Made by a program: the position numbers and the translations under genes
DNA from: Polyangiaceae bacterium
Lineage (GTDB): Bacteria; Myxococcota_A; Polyangia; Polyangiales; Polyangiaceae
Direction: 5' to 3'
DNA length: 64,000 nucleotides
Assembly (NCBI GenBank): GCA_947475525.1
Contig: CANJMI010000009.1
Coordinates: 62,001-126,000, forward strand
Shown: positions 37,540-47,554 of the stretch, in pieces
How the letters are laid out: each line of letters begins with the position of its first letter
Numbering within the stretch: position 1 is the stretch's first letter
The notes under the pieces: model-generated
What the model was told of the DNA's origin: nothing
The model's database searches: none
What the model saw: the letters and a program-made list of their open reading frames with translations, nothing else

Positions 37540-37787
37540 CGCGGTGGTGCCGGTGGCCGCCGCTCGCGCGACGTTGAGGCGGGTGGTGACGGGAGTTCGG
37601 ACGTTGTTCGTGCCGCCGAGCGCGCGCGTTTGCGCACCATGGCGATGGCGCAGGCGACGAGCACGAGAGCAAAGACTGCGAGCAAAAGCGCCCACGCGGG
37701 CGCGGCGTAGACTCCCCGGGCGAGGCCCTCGGGGGGCCGCACGACGGCAACGCTTGGCGCGGGGGCGGGAGAGTCGGGCGGGCTCAC
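37536..37787 (-). CDS. Small single-span membrane protein coupled to the flippase-like gene
   Basis: The 83-residue product starts with a Pro-rich segment, has one hydrophobic span (about 29-50, AWALLLAVFALVLVACAIAMV), and ends in a basic Pro/Arg/Ser tail. No family is recognised. The GTG start at 37787 lacks a strong ribosome site. The main evidence that it is real is the stop/start overlap (ATGA) with the UPF0104 gene and the clean membrane span. It may be a partner or assembly factor for that protein. Confidence 0.5.
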   Translation of the reverse strand: MSPPDSPAPAPSVAVVRPPEGLARGVYAAPAWALLLAVFALVLVACAIAMVRKRARSAARTTSELPSPPASTSRERRPPAPPR

Positions 37788-37856
37788 CGGCAGGTCCGTA
37801 GCAGAGGCAGGGGCCGAGGGAAAAAGAAGCCGGCGATGCCCCTTTACGAACCCGGT

Positions 37857-37886
37857 TTGCTAGCCTCGTGAAAACGGGCCTATCGT
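37857..37886 (+). promoter_or_regulatory. Leaderless-type promoter of the MopE-like lipoprotein gene
   Basis: TTGCTA (37857-37862) and TATCGT (37881-37886) are 18 bases apart, and the GTG at 37893 follows after 6 bases, which puts the start codon at +1. Confidence 0.45.
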
Positions 37887-37892
37887 CGTCGC

Positions 37893-39827
37893 GTGAGCTT
37901 CGCCAGCCTTCGCGGCCTTCGCGGTCCCATCGTCATCGTCATGCTCGCGGTGCTCGTGGTTGCGTGCGGTCGCACCGGGATGTCGATCGGCAAGAAGGTT
38001 GGGGGCGGCACGGGCGGCACGGGCGGCACGGGCGGCGCGGGCGGCACGGGCGGCACGGGCGGAGCGGGCGGCACGGGCGGCGCGGGCGGCACATGCACCG
38101 GTGATGCGAGCTGCGATGATGGCGACCTTTGCACGACCGACTCGTGCGAGGCCGGCGCCTGCGTCAGGTCGCCCAAAGACGCCGATGGAGACGGCGCGGT
38201 CGATCTCGCGTGCGGTGGCGATGATTGCAACGATCTCAATCCAAACGCAGCCTCCGGGCTTGCCGAGGTCTGCACGGACGCCGCCGACAATGACTGCAAC
38301 GGCGTGGCGGATTGTTTCGATCCAGCCTGCACCGACCTCACCGCGTGCGGGTGCACGCCTCAAGGCTCGGAGAACTGCAACAACGGCACGGATGAAGATT
38401 GCGATACCACCGTCGACTGCAACGACGCCGACTGCATCGGCACGATGGCGTGCGGCTGCGCGGCTGGCGAGACGGCGTGCGGCGATGGCCTCGACGAAGA
38501 CTGCGACGGCGCCACTGACTGCGAGGACAACGAATGCGTCGCCGCGCCGATCTGCGCTTGCAAGGCGTCCGTCGAGGATTGCGCGAACGCGAGCGACGAC
38601 GACTGCGACCTGCTTGTCGACTGCGCTGACCCCGGGTGCAAAGGCGTCGGTAACTGCGCCTGCACTCCACCGGGCGTGCCCGAGTCCTGCTCCAACTTCG
38701 CCGACGACGACTGCGATGGCAAAGTCGACTGCGCCGATCCTGAGTGCATCGCCAAACCGGCCTGCAACGCTTGCGTGTCCGAGGTGTGCGACAACGCCAA
38801 AGACGACGATTGCGACGGCATCATCGATTGCGCAGACGATGCGTGCGCCTTCGCACCGAGCTGCGAACCGACGAGCGAGCTCTGCCAAAACTTGCTCGAC
38901 GACGACTACGACGGCGACACCGATTGCGCCGATTCAGACTGCGCGAACAACCCGACTTGCGTCACCCAACACGCGAACTGCCTGACCGCCGAGCTCATCA
39001 CGACGAGCGGCACGTACGTCGGCAACACGACCGGATTCGTAAGCAAAAACAAGGGAAGTTGCGGAGGAGAGTCCGGTGAGGCCGTCTATTACTTCACGCT
39101 CTCGCAGCCGTCGCGCGTGCATCTCGATTCAAAAGGCACGGGCTTCGATTCGGTGCTCTACGTGCGTTTAGGAAATTGCGGTGAAGGCCCCCAGCTCGCG
39201 TGCGACGACGACAGCGCAGGGAGCAAGTGGGCCGCCTCGCTCGACTTCGACGTCCTCTACCCTGGGACGTATTACGTTTTCCTCGACGGGTTCACGGTCG
39301 ATGCGCAGTTCGGCGCAAACGAAGGCGCGACGGTGCTCCACGTCGAGCTCGAGTCGAACCCGCTCGAGTCGGATACGAAGCGCTGCGCGGACGGCAAAGA
39401 CAACGACGGTGATGTCTACGTCGACTGCGGTGACGCGACCTGCGGTGTCGTCTCGGCATGCATGACCTGCAACGGCGGCTCGCCGGGAACGGCCGAGTTC
39501 GGCATCGCGCGGTGCACCAACGGCCAAGACGATGATTGCGACGGCAAGACCGACGCTACGGACACGGATTGCGACGCGAGCCCCTACGCGAGCCCCCTCG
39601 AAGACTGCGATGGCGAGGATCAGAACGACAACGGCATCCCCGATGACTTCAGCTGCCGTTGCGCCTCGGATGCGGATTGCGCGGGCGGTAATGTTGCCAA
39701 CTTCATCTGCTACACGCACACGACCCACGCCTGCGGTCCGCGTTGCGACGAGTTTTTCGGCAATGTTTGCCCGTCGATCGCGAGCGGCTCGAGCTGCAGC
39801 ACGGCGACGGGGCAGTGTGAGTTTTAG
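37893..39827 (+). CDS. Lipoprotein with Gly/Thr tether, MopE-type Asp/Cys repeats and a PPC-like domain
   Basis: The 644-residue protein has a signal peptide and lipobox (VLVVAC). Residues 38-67 form a GGT/GGA tether. A long Cys/Asp array follows, with repeats such as NCNNGTDEDCDTTVDC, ACGDGLDEDCDGATDC and VCDNAKDDDCDGIIDC, which are the putative metal-binding motif seen in MopE and many myxobacterial proteins. Residues about 360-490 look like a PPC-type beta-sandwich (YYFTLSQPSRVHLDSKGTGF). The C-terminus returns to Cys-rich repeats (CTNGQDDDCDGKTDA). Calcium or copper binding on the surface is plausible. The start is GTG 37893; a later ATG in the signal sequence is possible. Confidence 0.85.
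   Translation: MSFASLRGLRGPIVIVMLAVLVVACGRTGMSIGKKVGGGTGGTGGTGGAGGTGGTGGAGGTGGAGGTCTGDASCDDGDLCTTDSCEAGACVRSPKDADGDGAVDLACGGDDCNDLNPNAASGLAEVCTDAADNDCNGVADCFDPACTDLTACGCTPQGSENCNNGTDEDCDTTVDCNDADCIGTMACGCAAGETACGDGLDEDCDGATDCEDNECVAAPICACKASVEDCANASDDDCDLLVDCADPGCKGVGNCACTPPGVPESCSNFADDDCDGKVDCADPECIAKPACNACVSEVCDNAKDDDCDGIIDCADDACAFAPSCEPTSELCQNLLDDDYDGDTDCADSDCANNPTCVTQHANCLTAELITTSGTYVGNTTGFVSKNKGSCGGESGEAVYYFTLSQPSRVHLDSKGTGFDSVLYVRLGNCGEGPQLACDDDSAGSKWAASLDFDVLYPGTYYVFLDGFTVDAQFGANEGATVLHVELESNPLESDTKRCADGKDNDGDVYVDCGDATCGVVSACMTCNGGSPGTAEFGIARCTNGQDDDCDGKTDATDTDCDASPYASPLEDCDGEDQNDNGIPDDFSCRCASDADCAGGNVANFICYTHTTHACGPRCDEFFGNVCPSIASGSSCSTATGQCEF
38004..38093 (+). repeat. Ten 9-bp coding repeats
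   Basis: Ten units of GGC-GGC-(ACG/GCG/ACA), one with GGA, encode the Gly-Gly-Thr/Ala tether just behind the lipidated cysteine. Confidence 0.9.
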
Positions 39828-39908
39828 CGTCACCTAGCGGCGCGGTTGCTCGGAGCGGCCATCACGCCGCGGTTGCTGAAAGCACGGAAGCTCGTTAAGC
39901 CTTGCCGG

Positions 39909-41714
<1,806 letters not shown>

Positions 41715-41778
41715 GGGCAGAAGCGCCACAGCGAAGCCGCTGACGTGATGCACGTGCGCGCGTACCCTGCGGCTCACT

Positions 41779-44280
41779 TCATGCGTTGCGGGCGAAGCGA
41801 GTGGCCTTGGCGTCGGTCGGATCCTCGGGCCAGTGGTGCTTCGGATAACGGCGCATCAAGGCGCGGCGCAGCTCGGGGTAGGTCGTCTTCCAGAAGCTCG
41901 CGAGATCGGACGTGACCTGCACGGGGCGTCGGTTGGGGGCCCACAGGTGCATCACGAGTGGTACGCCGGCGATGACCGGCGACACGCTGATGCCGAAAAA
42001 ATCTTGCAAGTAGCTCTCGACGAACGGCGCTCCGTCCGCTGGATAAACGATGGGGAGATCGCGGGCCGTCGGTAGGCGCACGGCCGCCGGAGCGACGCGC
42101 CCCAGCGTCGAGATGAGGCTTGCGTGCTCGGCTGTGAAGAGCGCCGCCACATCGATCGCTGCAAGCTCGTCCAAGCTCTGAACCGAAGCCGCCGCGTTCG
42201 CCACCGTGATCCGCAACTCCTCCTCGATTCCAGCAAATCCCGCTGTTTTTGCGTAGCGCGCGCGTCGTTGGAGTCCGTCGAGCGCGTCCTTTCGGTCGAG
42301 CCCGCGCGCGAAATATTCTTCCGTCAAGAGGCGTATTGCCGCATCGCTCCCCGCTGCGGATGAGCGTGATTCGTCGAGCACGAGTCGGCCGTAACGCAGG
42401 CGGTCGATCGACTCGACCCGCCCCGTCTCGCGGTTCAAGAGGACCTGCGACTCGGCCTCGACGAAGTCTCCCTGCGAGTCGAGGATCCAATCGGCGCGCA
42501 GCGGGATGGCCGAGCCGACGTGGATGCTGCCCGTGCCGCCGCCGTCACGCGCGTCGAGCAACAGCGTGCAGCCGTCGCCGCCGATGGCGGAGGGATCGCG
42601 AACGGTTGCCGCGCTGCCGTCGCACACGGTGAGCATCAGCGTGCGTTCACCTGGCCCACGCGTCCCTGAGCTGTTCTGCTTTGCGTTGCGCCGCGCGACC
42701 CGGTCTGGAAAGCCCGCGAGCAAGGCCAGCGAGAGGGCGTGCTCGGGCTCGAGTGTCGGATTCGCGAGAGGTCGCGCATCGACGTGTCGCACAAGCTCGC
42801 GGTAGGCGCGCGCCGCCGAGTGCAAAGAACCGCGTTGCAACTCCGCGCCTTCGTGCCCGCGGCCGCGCCCTCCCGAAACGAGGAATTCCTCGAAGCGAGC
42901 GAGTTGGTCCCAGAAGTTCTGACTGCCGTTGCGGTCACCCGTCGCCTCCTCGACAAGCAACGCCGCGAGCGCCGCGCCGCTCTCCCCGAGGCCATGCCGC
43001 TCCGCTTCGAGCAGGCAGCGTGCGATGCGCGGGTGCACGGGCAACGCGGCCATGCGCCTGCCTAGGGGCGAGAGTTTACCGTCCCGAGCGGCGCCGATAC
43101 GAAGAAGCAGCTGCGACGCTGCGGCGAGAGCATCCGCAGGGAGGGGTGAGAGCCACGGCAACGTGTCGGCTTGCGCGCCGGCAACGAGCACGGTGAGCAC
43201 GAGGTCGCTCAAGTCGGACCGGAGGATCTCGGGCACGTCGAACTCGGGCCGTGTTTGAAAGTCGAATTCGCTATAAAGGCGAATGCACCGACCGGGGGCC
43301 GTGCGCCCTGCGCGACCGGCGCGTTGAATGGCCGAGGCGCGGCTCACGCGCTCCACCTTGAGGCTTTGCACCGTTGAGCCCGGCGGCTGGTGGGCGACCT
43401 TCACGAGCCCGCTGTCGATAACCGTCCGCACGCCGTCGATCGTGAGCGAGCTTTCGGCAACGTTGGTCGACACGATCACCTTGCGCGTCTTCGATGGAGC
43501 GAGCACCGCGTCTTGCTCGCTCGGCGACAGCGACCCATGCAACGGCAAGAGCCGCACGCCCTCCTCGGCCGCGAGCGGCTGGCTCCGCAAAATGGCTTTG
43601 CGAATGTCACTCGTGCCGGGGAGGAACACGAGCACGTGCCCCGTGGGTTCATCGCGGAGCGCCTTGCGGACGGCGATGGCGACCTGCGTCTCCACAGGCT
43701 CGCGGCTCGGTGCGTACGCGAGCTCCACGGGGTGAGCCGGCACGTCACAGACAAGGGAGACGGCATCGAGTAGCGCGGCAACCGGAGCGGCGTCGAGCGT
43801 CGCCGACATCACCACGATGCGGAGGTCGGGTCGCCGCGTGCGACGGAGGTGCGTCACGAGCGCGAGCGCGATGTCGGTATGGAGGTGGCGCTCGTGAACC
43901 TCATCGAGGATCACGGCTCCAACGCCTTCGAGGAGCGGATCGCGCAAGAGCTGGCGGGTCAGGACGCCCTCGGTCATGAACACGATCCGTGTGCGCGCGG
44001 ACGTTTTTGAATCGAGCCGAACTTGGTACCCGACGAGGCCTCCCACGGTGTCGCCAAGCTCGCTTGCGACGCGCGTGGCCGCTGCCCGAGCGGCGATGCG
44101 GCGGGGCTCGAGAACGAGGATTTTCCCGCGAATTGCTGGCGTTCCGAGAAGAGCGGCGGGTACGCGGGTTGTTTTCCCAGCTCCAGGGGCGGCCTGCAAA
44201 ACGACGGCGCCGCGCTCCATCAACGCCTCGAGCAGCCGCGGCATGAGGGCGTCGATCGGGAGCGATGTCTGGCCGCTCAC
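41779..44280 (-). CDS. hrpB: ATP-dependent RNA helicase HrpB
   Basis: This 833-residue DExH helicase has motif I QAAPGAGKTTRVP, motif II DEVH (VILDEVHERHLHTD), motif III SATLD, and motif VI QRAGRAGRTAPG. The long C-terminal region with HrpB domain sequences ends in YPKHHWPEDPTDAKATR, which is characteristic of the family. The length is typical. The biological role of HrpB is poorly defined in bacteria. The GTG start overlaps the stop of moxR in a GTGA arrangement, so the two genes are translationally coupled. It converges on cstA with about 64 bases between the stops. Confidence 0.92.
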   Translation of the reverse strand: MSGQTSLPIDALMPRLLEALMERGAVVLQAAPGAGKTTRVPAALLGTPAIRGKILVLEPRRIAARAAATRVASELGDTVGGLVGYQVRLDSKTSARTRIVFMTEGVLTRQLLRDPLLEGVGAVILDEVHERHLHTDIALALVTHLRRTRRPDLRIVVMSATLDAAPVAALLDAVSLVCDVPAHPVELAYAPSREPVETQVAIAVRKALRDEPTGHVLVFLPGTSDIRKAILRSQPLAAEEGVRLLPLHGSLSPSEQDAVLAPSKTRKVIVSTNVAESSLTIDGVRTVIDSGLVKVAHQPPGSTVQSLKVERVSRASAIQRAGRAGRTAPGRCIRLYSEFDFQTRPEFDVPEILRSDLSDLVLTVLVAGAQADTLPWLSPLPADALAAASQLLLRIGAARDGKLSPLGRRMAALPVHPRIARCLLEAERHGLGESGAALAALLVEEATGDRNGSQNFWDQLARFEEFLVSGGRGRGHEGAELQRGSLHSAARAYRELVRHVDARPLANPTLEPEHALSLALLAGFPDRVARRNAKQNSSGTRGPGERTLMLTVCDGSAATVRDPSAIGGDGCTLLLDARDGGGTGSIHVGSAIPLRADWILDSQGDFVEAESQVLLNRETGRVESIDRLRYGRLVLDESRSSAAGSDAAIRLLTEEYFARGLDRKDALDGLQRRARYAKTAGFAGIEEELRITVANAAASVQSLDELAAIDVAALFTAEHASLISTLGRVAPAAVRLPTARDLPIVYPADGAPFVESYLQDFFGISVSPVIAGVPLVMHLWAPNRRPVQVTSDLASFWKTTYPELRRALMRRYPKHHWPEDPTDAKATRFARNA

Positions 44281-45263
44281 GTCAGGCTGCGACGAACCCG
44301 TTCGAGCAGTTCTTTGACTTCGATGCCATCGGCGTCGGCGCGGTAAGAGAGAACGAGGCGGTGCCGCATCGTCGGTACGATCAGGGCGAGCACGTCCTCG
44401 ATGTCAGCCGCCGCGTCGCCACGGAGTGCCGCTCGCGCCTTCGCGGCGAGTACGAGCGCTTGGCTGCCGCGAGGTCCGGCGCCGAAGCGCACGTATTGGC
44501 GGATGTCGTCCAGCGCGCCGGGGGTGGTCGGCCGTGTGGCACGCGCAATTTTCACCGCGAGGTCCACGGCTTCATCCGTCACTGGGATGCGCGGCACGAG
44601 GGCCGTCACGGACTCGAGCTCGTCTCGCGTCACCACCGGCGCGATCGCCGGTGCCACGCTCGAGGTCGTGCGAATGGCGACCTCACGTTCTTCGGCTTCG
44701 CTCGGATAGTCGACATGGATTTCCATCAGGAAGCGGTCACGCTGCGCTTCAGGAAGAGGGTAGGTGCCCTCTTGTTCGACCGGATTGCGCGTGGCGAACA
44801 CCTGGAACGGCCTCGGCAATGGATGCGTCGTTGTGCCGACGGTGACCTCGCGCTCTTGCATCGCCTGCAGGAGCGCCGCTTGGGTCTTCGGGGGAGTGCG
44901 GTTGATCTCGTCCGCGAGGACGAGGTTGTGGAAGATTGGACCTGGAAGGAAACGCAGCGAGCGTTGGCCGTCTTGCTCGTGGAGCACGTCCGTGCCGGTG
45001 ATGTCGGCGGGCAGCAGATCCGGGGTGAATTGCACACGCCCGAAGCTCAGATCGAGCGCCTTTGCGAGTGAGGCGACAATCAGCGTCTTGGCGAGCCCGG
45101 GCACACCGACGAGCAGCGCGTGGCCGCGAGTCGCGAGCGTGATCAACATCGCATCGACGACGTCTTCCTGCCCGACGATCACCGTGCTGATCGCTTTGCG
45201 CAGGCGGTTGGCGCAGTCGGCCGCGTGTTCGAGTCGTTCGGCGTCGCTCGCGCTCGCTCTCAT
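44277..45263 (-). CDS. moxR: MoxR-family AAA+ ATPase
   Basis: The 328-residue protein has Walker A GVPGLAKT, Walker B LVLADEINRTPPKTQAALL, sensor 1 ATRNPVEQEGTYPLPEAQRDRF and the C-terminal AAA lid. MoxR proteins act as chaperones or metal-insertion factors, usually beside a VWA-domain protein and a DUF58 protein. Neither is present here; the downstream gene is hrpB instead, overlapped by 4 bases. Upstream, at 18 bases, is the Mpo1-like gene. The cellular target therefore cannot be read from context. Confidence 0.92.
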   Translation of the reverse strand: MRASASDAERLEHAADCANRLRKAISTVIVGQEDVVDAMLITLATRGHALLVGVPGLAKTLIVASLAKALDLSFGRVQFTPDLLPADITGTDVLHEQDGQRSLRFLPGPIFHNLVLADEINRTPPKTQAALLQAMQEREVTVGTTTHPLPRPFQVFATRNPVEQEGTYPLPEAQRDRFLMEIHVDYPSEAEEREVAIRTTSSVAPAIAPVVTRDELESVTALVPRIPVTDEAVDLAVKIARATRPTTPGALDDIRQYVRFGAGPRGSQALVLAAKARAALRGDAAADIEDVLALIVPTMRHRLVLSYRADADGIEVKELLERVRRSLT

Positions 45264-45280
45264 CGGTCCGTCCCCTCGAC

Positions 45281-45724
45281 TCAGTTCAATCCGCCGGAGC
45301 TTGACGTCGATTGCGGCGCGGGGGCCGCAGACTGGGCTGCGGGCTCGTCCTGTTCGGTCGCACCGGTCGCACCGTTCGCATTGGCCGCGTACTCCTCGAG
45401 CACCCGACGAACCTCTTCGTCCATCGTCCCTGCGAGCGTCTTAGCGACCATCCGCATGTCTCCACGGAACGACCACAGCGGGTGCTTGAAGGTTGCGGGC
45501 ATATTTTTCTGCACGAAGAAATGACCGAACCACGCGAAGCCGTAACCGACGAGCGGCGCGAGCAACAGAGCCTTCGGTTTGCGCTTCACGGCGGCGTACG
45601 CCACGATGGCGAGCGCGACCGTGGTGCCCGCGACGTGAATCAGGCGGTTCGCCTTGTTCGAGTGCTCGCGAACGTAGAAGGGCCAGAATTCTTCGAACGA
45701 CTGCGGTTGCGCCGGATTGGTCAT
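45281..45724 (-). CDS. Mpo1-like (DUF962) membrane protein
   Basis: The 147-residue protein begins with FEEFWPFYVREHSNKANRLI, then the HVAGT segment and a small hydrophobic core, and contains GHFFVQKNMPATFKHPLWS. The conserved His residues (EHSN, HVAG, GHFF) match the yeast Mpo1 family, whose founding member oxidises 2-hydroxy fatty acids in an iron-dependent reaction. Bacterial members are unstudied to my knowledge. The C-terminal 35 residues are a low-complexity Ala/Gln/Ser tail. It lies 18 bases upstream of moxR and may be co-transcribed. Confidence 0.83.
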   Translation of the reverse strand: MTNPAQPQSFEEFWPFYVREHSNKANRLIHVAGTTVALAIVAYAAVKRKPKALLLAPLVGYGFAWFGHFFVQKNMPATFKHPLWSFRGDMRMVAKTLAGTMDEEVRRVLEEYAANANGATGATEQDEPAAQSAAPAPQSTSSSGGLN

Positions 45725-45845
45725 GGGATGAGTGCCTCACGGAGGGTCTAGCAGCGTCCCGCCGTTGGGGAAAGGCGAGAGCCGGCCTCGGTGTCCACCT
45801 CCAGACGTGCCGGCGCCGCCCGTGGGGCTTTACGACGCCCGCCGA

Positions 45846-46982
45846 ATGGCCCAACTTTCGAGCGTGGCCATCATTCCGCTCGTCTGTTTGCACACGCGAG
45901 ACGCGGCGGTGGCCGTCGACGCGGCGGTGGCGCGGGTGGCGGCGTCGCAACACTTCATTCTCGGCGAGGAAGTACAGGCAATCGAAGGCGCGCTCGCGGC
46001 TCGGTTCGGGGTGGCGGCGGCGGTGGGGGTCGCGAGCGGCAGTGACGCCCTCTACCTCGGGCTCCGTGCGGCGGGCTGCGGCCCTGGTGATGAGGTTATC
46101 ACGACCGCGCTGTCCTTTTTCGCGACAGCAGGTGCGATTGCCCGCACCGGCGCCGTGCCGGTATTCGTCGACATCGAGCGCGACGGTTTCGGCCTCGACC
46201 CCGCGGCCGTGCTGTCCGCGATCTCGTCTCGGACTCGCGCTGTAGTTGCCGTGCACCTGTTCGGTCGTTGTGCCCGCATCGAGCCGTTGGTCGAGCTCGC
46301 CGCGCGTCGCGGTCTCACGCTCGTCGAGGATGCGGCGCAGGCGATCGATGCGACGCGTGGGGGCCGCGTGGCGGGCTCGTTCGGCGACTTTGGCTGTCTT
46401 TCGTTTCATCCGACGAAGAACCTCGGCGCCTGGGGTGACGGCGGCATGGTTCTCTGCAAGACGCTCGAGTCCGCGCGCGCGGTAGCTCGGCTGCGCCAAC
46501 ATGGGGGCAAGGACGGCGTGTACGATGTGGTCGGAATCAACAGCCGCCTCGATGCACTTCAAGCCGCGATTCTCGGCGCGAAATTGCCCCATCTCGCGGG
46601 CTGGAATGCGGCGCGCCGCGAGCGAGCTGTCCACTACCGCGCGCTCTTCGATGCGGCACGGCTCGCGACTCACGTGACCGTGCCAGGGGCCGACCCCGAC
46701 GGCGTCGAGGTCGTCCATCACTTTGTCATCCGCTGTCGCCGGCGTGACGAGCTTCGCGTGCACCTCGAGGCGCGCGGTATCGGCGTAGGCGTGTACTACC
46801 CGACGCCGCTCCACCTGCAGCCGTGTTTCGCCGCGCTCGGCGGTAAGGTTGGCGACTGCCCCGAGGCCGAGGCGGCCGCGCGTGAGTTGCTCAGCTTGCC
46901 GATGTTCCCAGCGCTGTCGATGGATCAGCAACGTCGCGTCGTCTCGGAAATTGGCGCGTTTTATCGAGGCGCCTCGGCGTGA
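45846..46982 (+). CDS. wbpE: DegT/DnrJ/EryC1 sugar aminotransferase (WbpE-like)
   Basis: The 378-residue PLP enzyme has VASGSDALYLGLRAAGCGPGD near residue 60, the EDAAQAIDA motif, and the PLP-lysine motif SFHPTKNLGAWGDGGMV. In the WbpB-WbpE-WbpD route it transaminates a 3-keto UDP-N-acetylglucosaminuronate. ATG 45846 is used because upstream in-frame codons are not typical. The following genes (wbpD-like acetyltransferase and wbpB-like oxidoreductase) overlap one another by 4 bases, and this gene's stop overlaps the acetyltransferase start, so the three are a coupled pathway. Confidence 0.9.
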   Translation: MAQLSSVAIIPLVCLHTRDAAVAVDAAVARVAASQHFILGEEVQAIEGALAARFGVAAAVGVASGSDALYLGLRAAGCGPGDEVITTALSFFATAGAIARTGAVPVFVDIERDGFGLDPAAVLSAISSRTRAVVAVHLFGRCARIEPLVELAARRGLTLVEDAAQAIDATRGGRVAGSFGDFGCLSFHPTKNLGAWGDGGMVLCKTLESARAVARLRQHGGKDGVYDVVGINSRLDALQAAILGAKLPHLAGWNAARRERAVHYRALFDAARLATHVTVPGADPDGVEVVHHFVIRCRRRDELRVHLEARGIGVGVYYPTPLHLQPCFAALGGKVGDCPEAEAAARELLSLPMFPALSMDQQRRVVSEIGAFYRGASA

Positions 46983-47554
46983 TCGCTGACTCCGCCTCGG
47001 TCCACCCATCGGCCGTTTGCGACGAGGGCTGCCGCATCGGTGCGCACACGCGCGTCTGGCACTTCGTTCACGTCGCGGCGGGTGCCAGCATCGGCTCGGG
47101 CTGCGTGCTCGGTCAGGGAGTGTATGTCGCTCCGACGGCTCGCGTCGGCGATGGAGTGCGCCTTCAAAATAACGTCAGCGTCTACGATGGCGTAACGCTC
47201 GAAGATGACGTTTTTTGCGGTCCATCCGCCGTGTTCACGAACGTCGCGCGCCCGCGTGCGCACGTGTCGCGCAAGGACGCCTTCGAGCCTACCCTCGTCG
47301 GGCGCGGAGCGACGCTCGGCGCGAACTGCACCATCGTTTGCGGCGTCACGATCGGCCGCTTCGCGTTCGTCGCCGCGGGCGCCGTGGTGACCCGCGACGT
47401 TGCCAACTTCGCTCGGGTGATGGGCGTTCCCGCGCGCCAGGTCGGTTGGGTGTGCGCGTGCGGCGAGGCGCTGGCGTCAGGCGATGCTCCCGAATGTTCG
47501 GTGTGCGGCCTGCGCTACGTCGAGCGCGACGGCGCCATCACGGAGGCAACGTGA
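46979..47554 (+). CDS. wbpD: Left-handed beta-helix sugar N-acetyltransferase (WbpD/WlbB-like) with C-terminal zinc knuckle
   Basis: The 191-residue protein consists of hexapeptide repeats (residues about 4-155: RIGAHTRVWHFVHVAAGASI, then the GVTIGRFAFVAAGAVVTRDV block). This is the WbpD/WlbB family that acetylates the 3-amino group of the UDP-sugar uronate. The last 35 residues have four cysteines (159, 161, 173, 176) in a CxC...CxxC layout that looks like a zinc knuckle. The GTG start overlaps the wbpE stop, and its own stop overlaps the next gene's GTG start. Confidence 0.9.
   Translation: MIADSASVHPSAVCDEGCRIGAHTRVWHFVHVAAGASIGSGCVLGQGVYVAPTARVGDGVRLQNNVSVYDGVTLEDDVFCGPSAVFTNVARPRAHVSRKDAFEPTLVGRGATLGANCTIVCGVTIGRFAFVAAGAVVTRDVANFARVMGVPARQVGWVCACGEALASGDAPECSVCGLRYVERDGAITEAT

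Noticed and set aside
37860-38985. Long frames on both strands opposite or out of frame with the MopE-like gene.
   Set aside because: The main frame has a lipobox and regular Cys/Asp repeats; the others are by-products of its GC-rich repeats.
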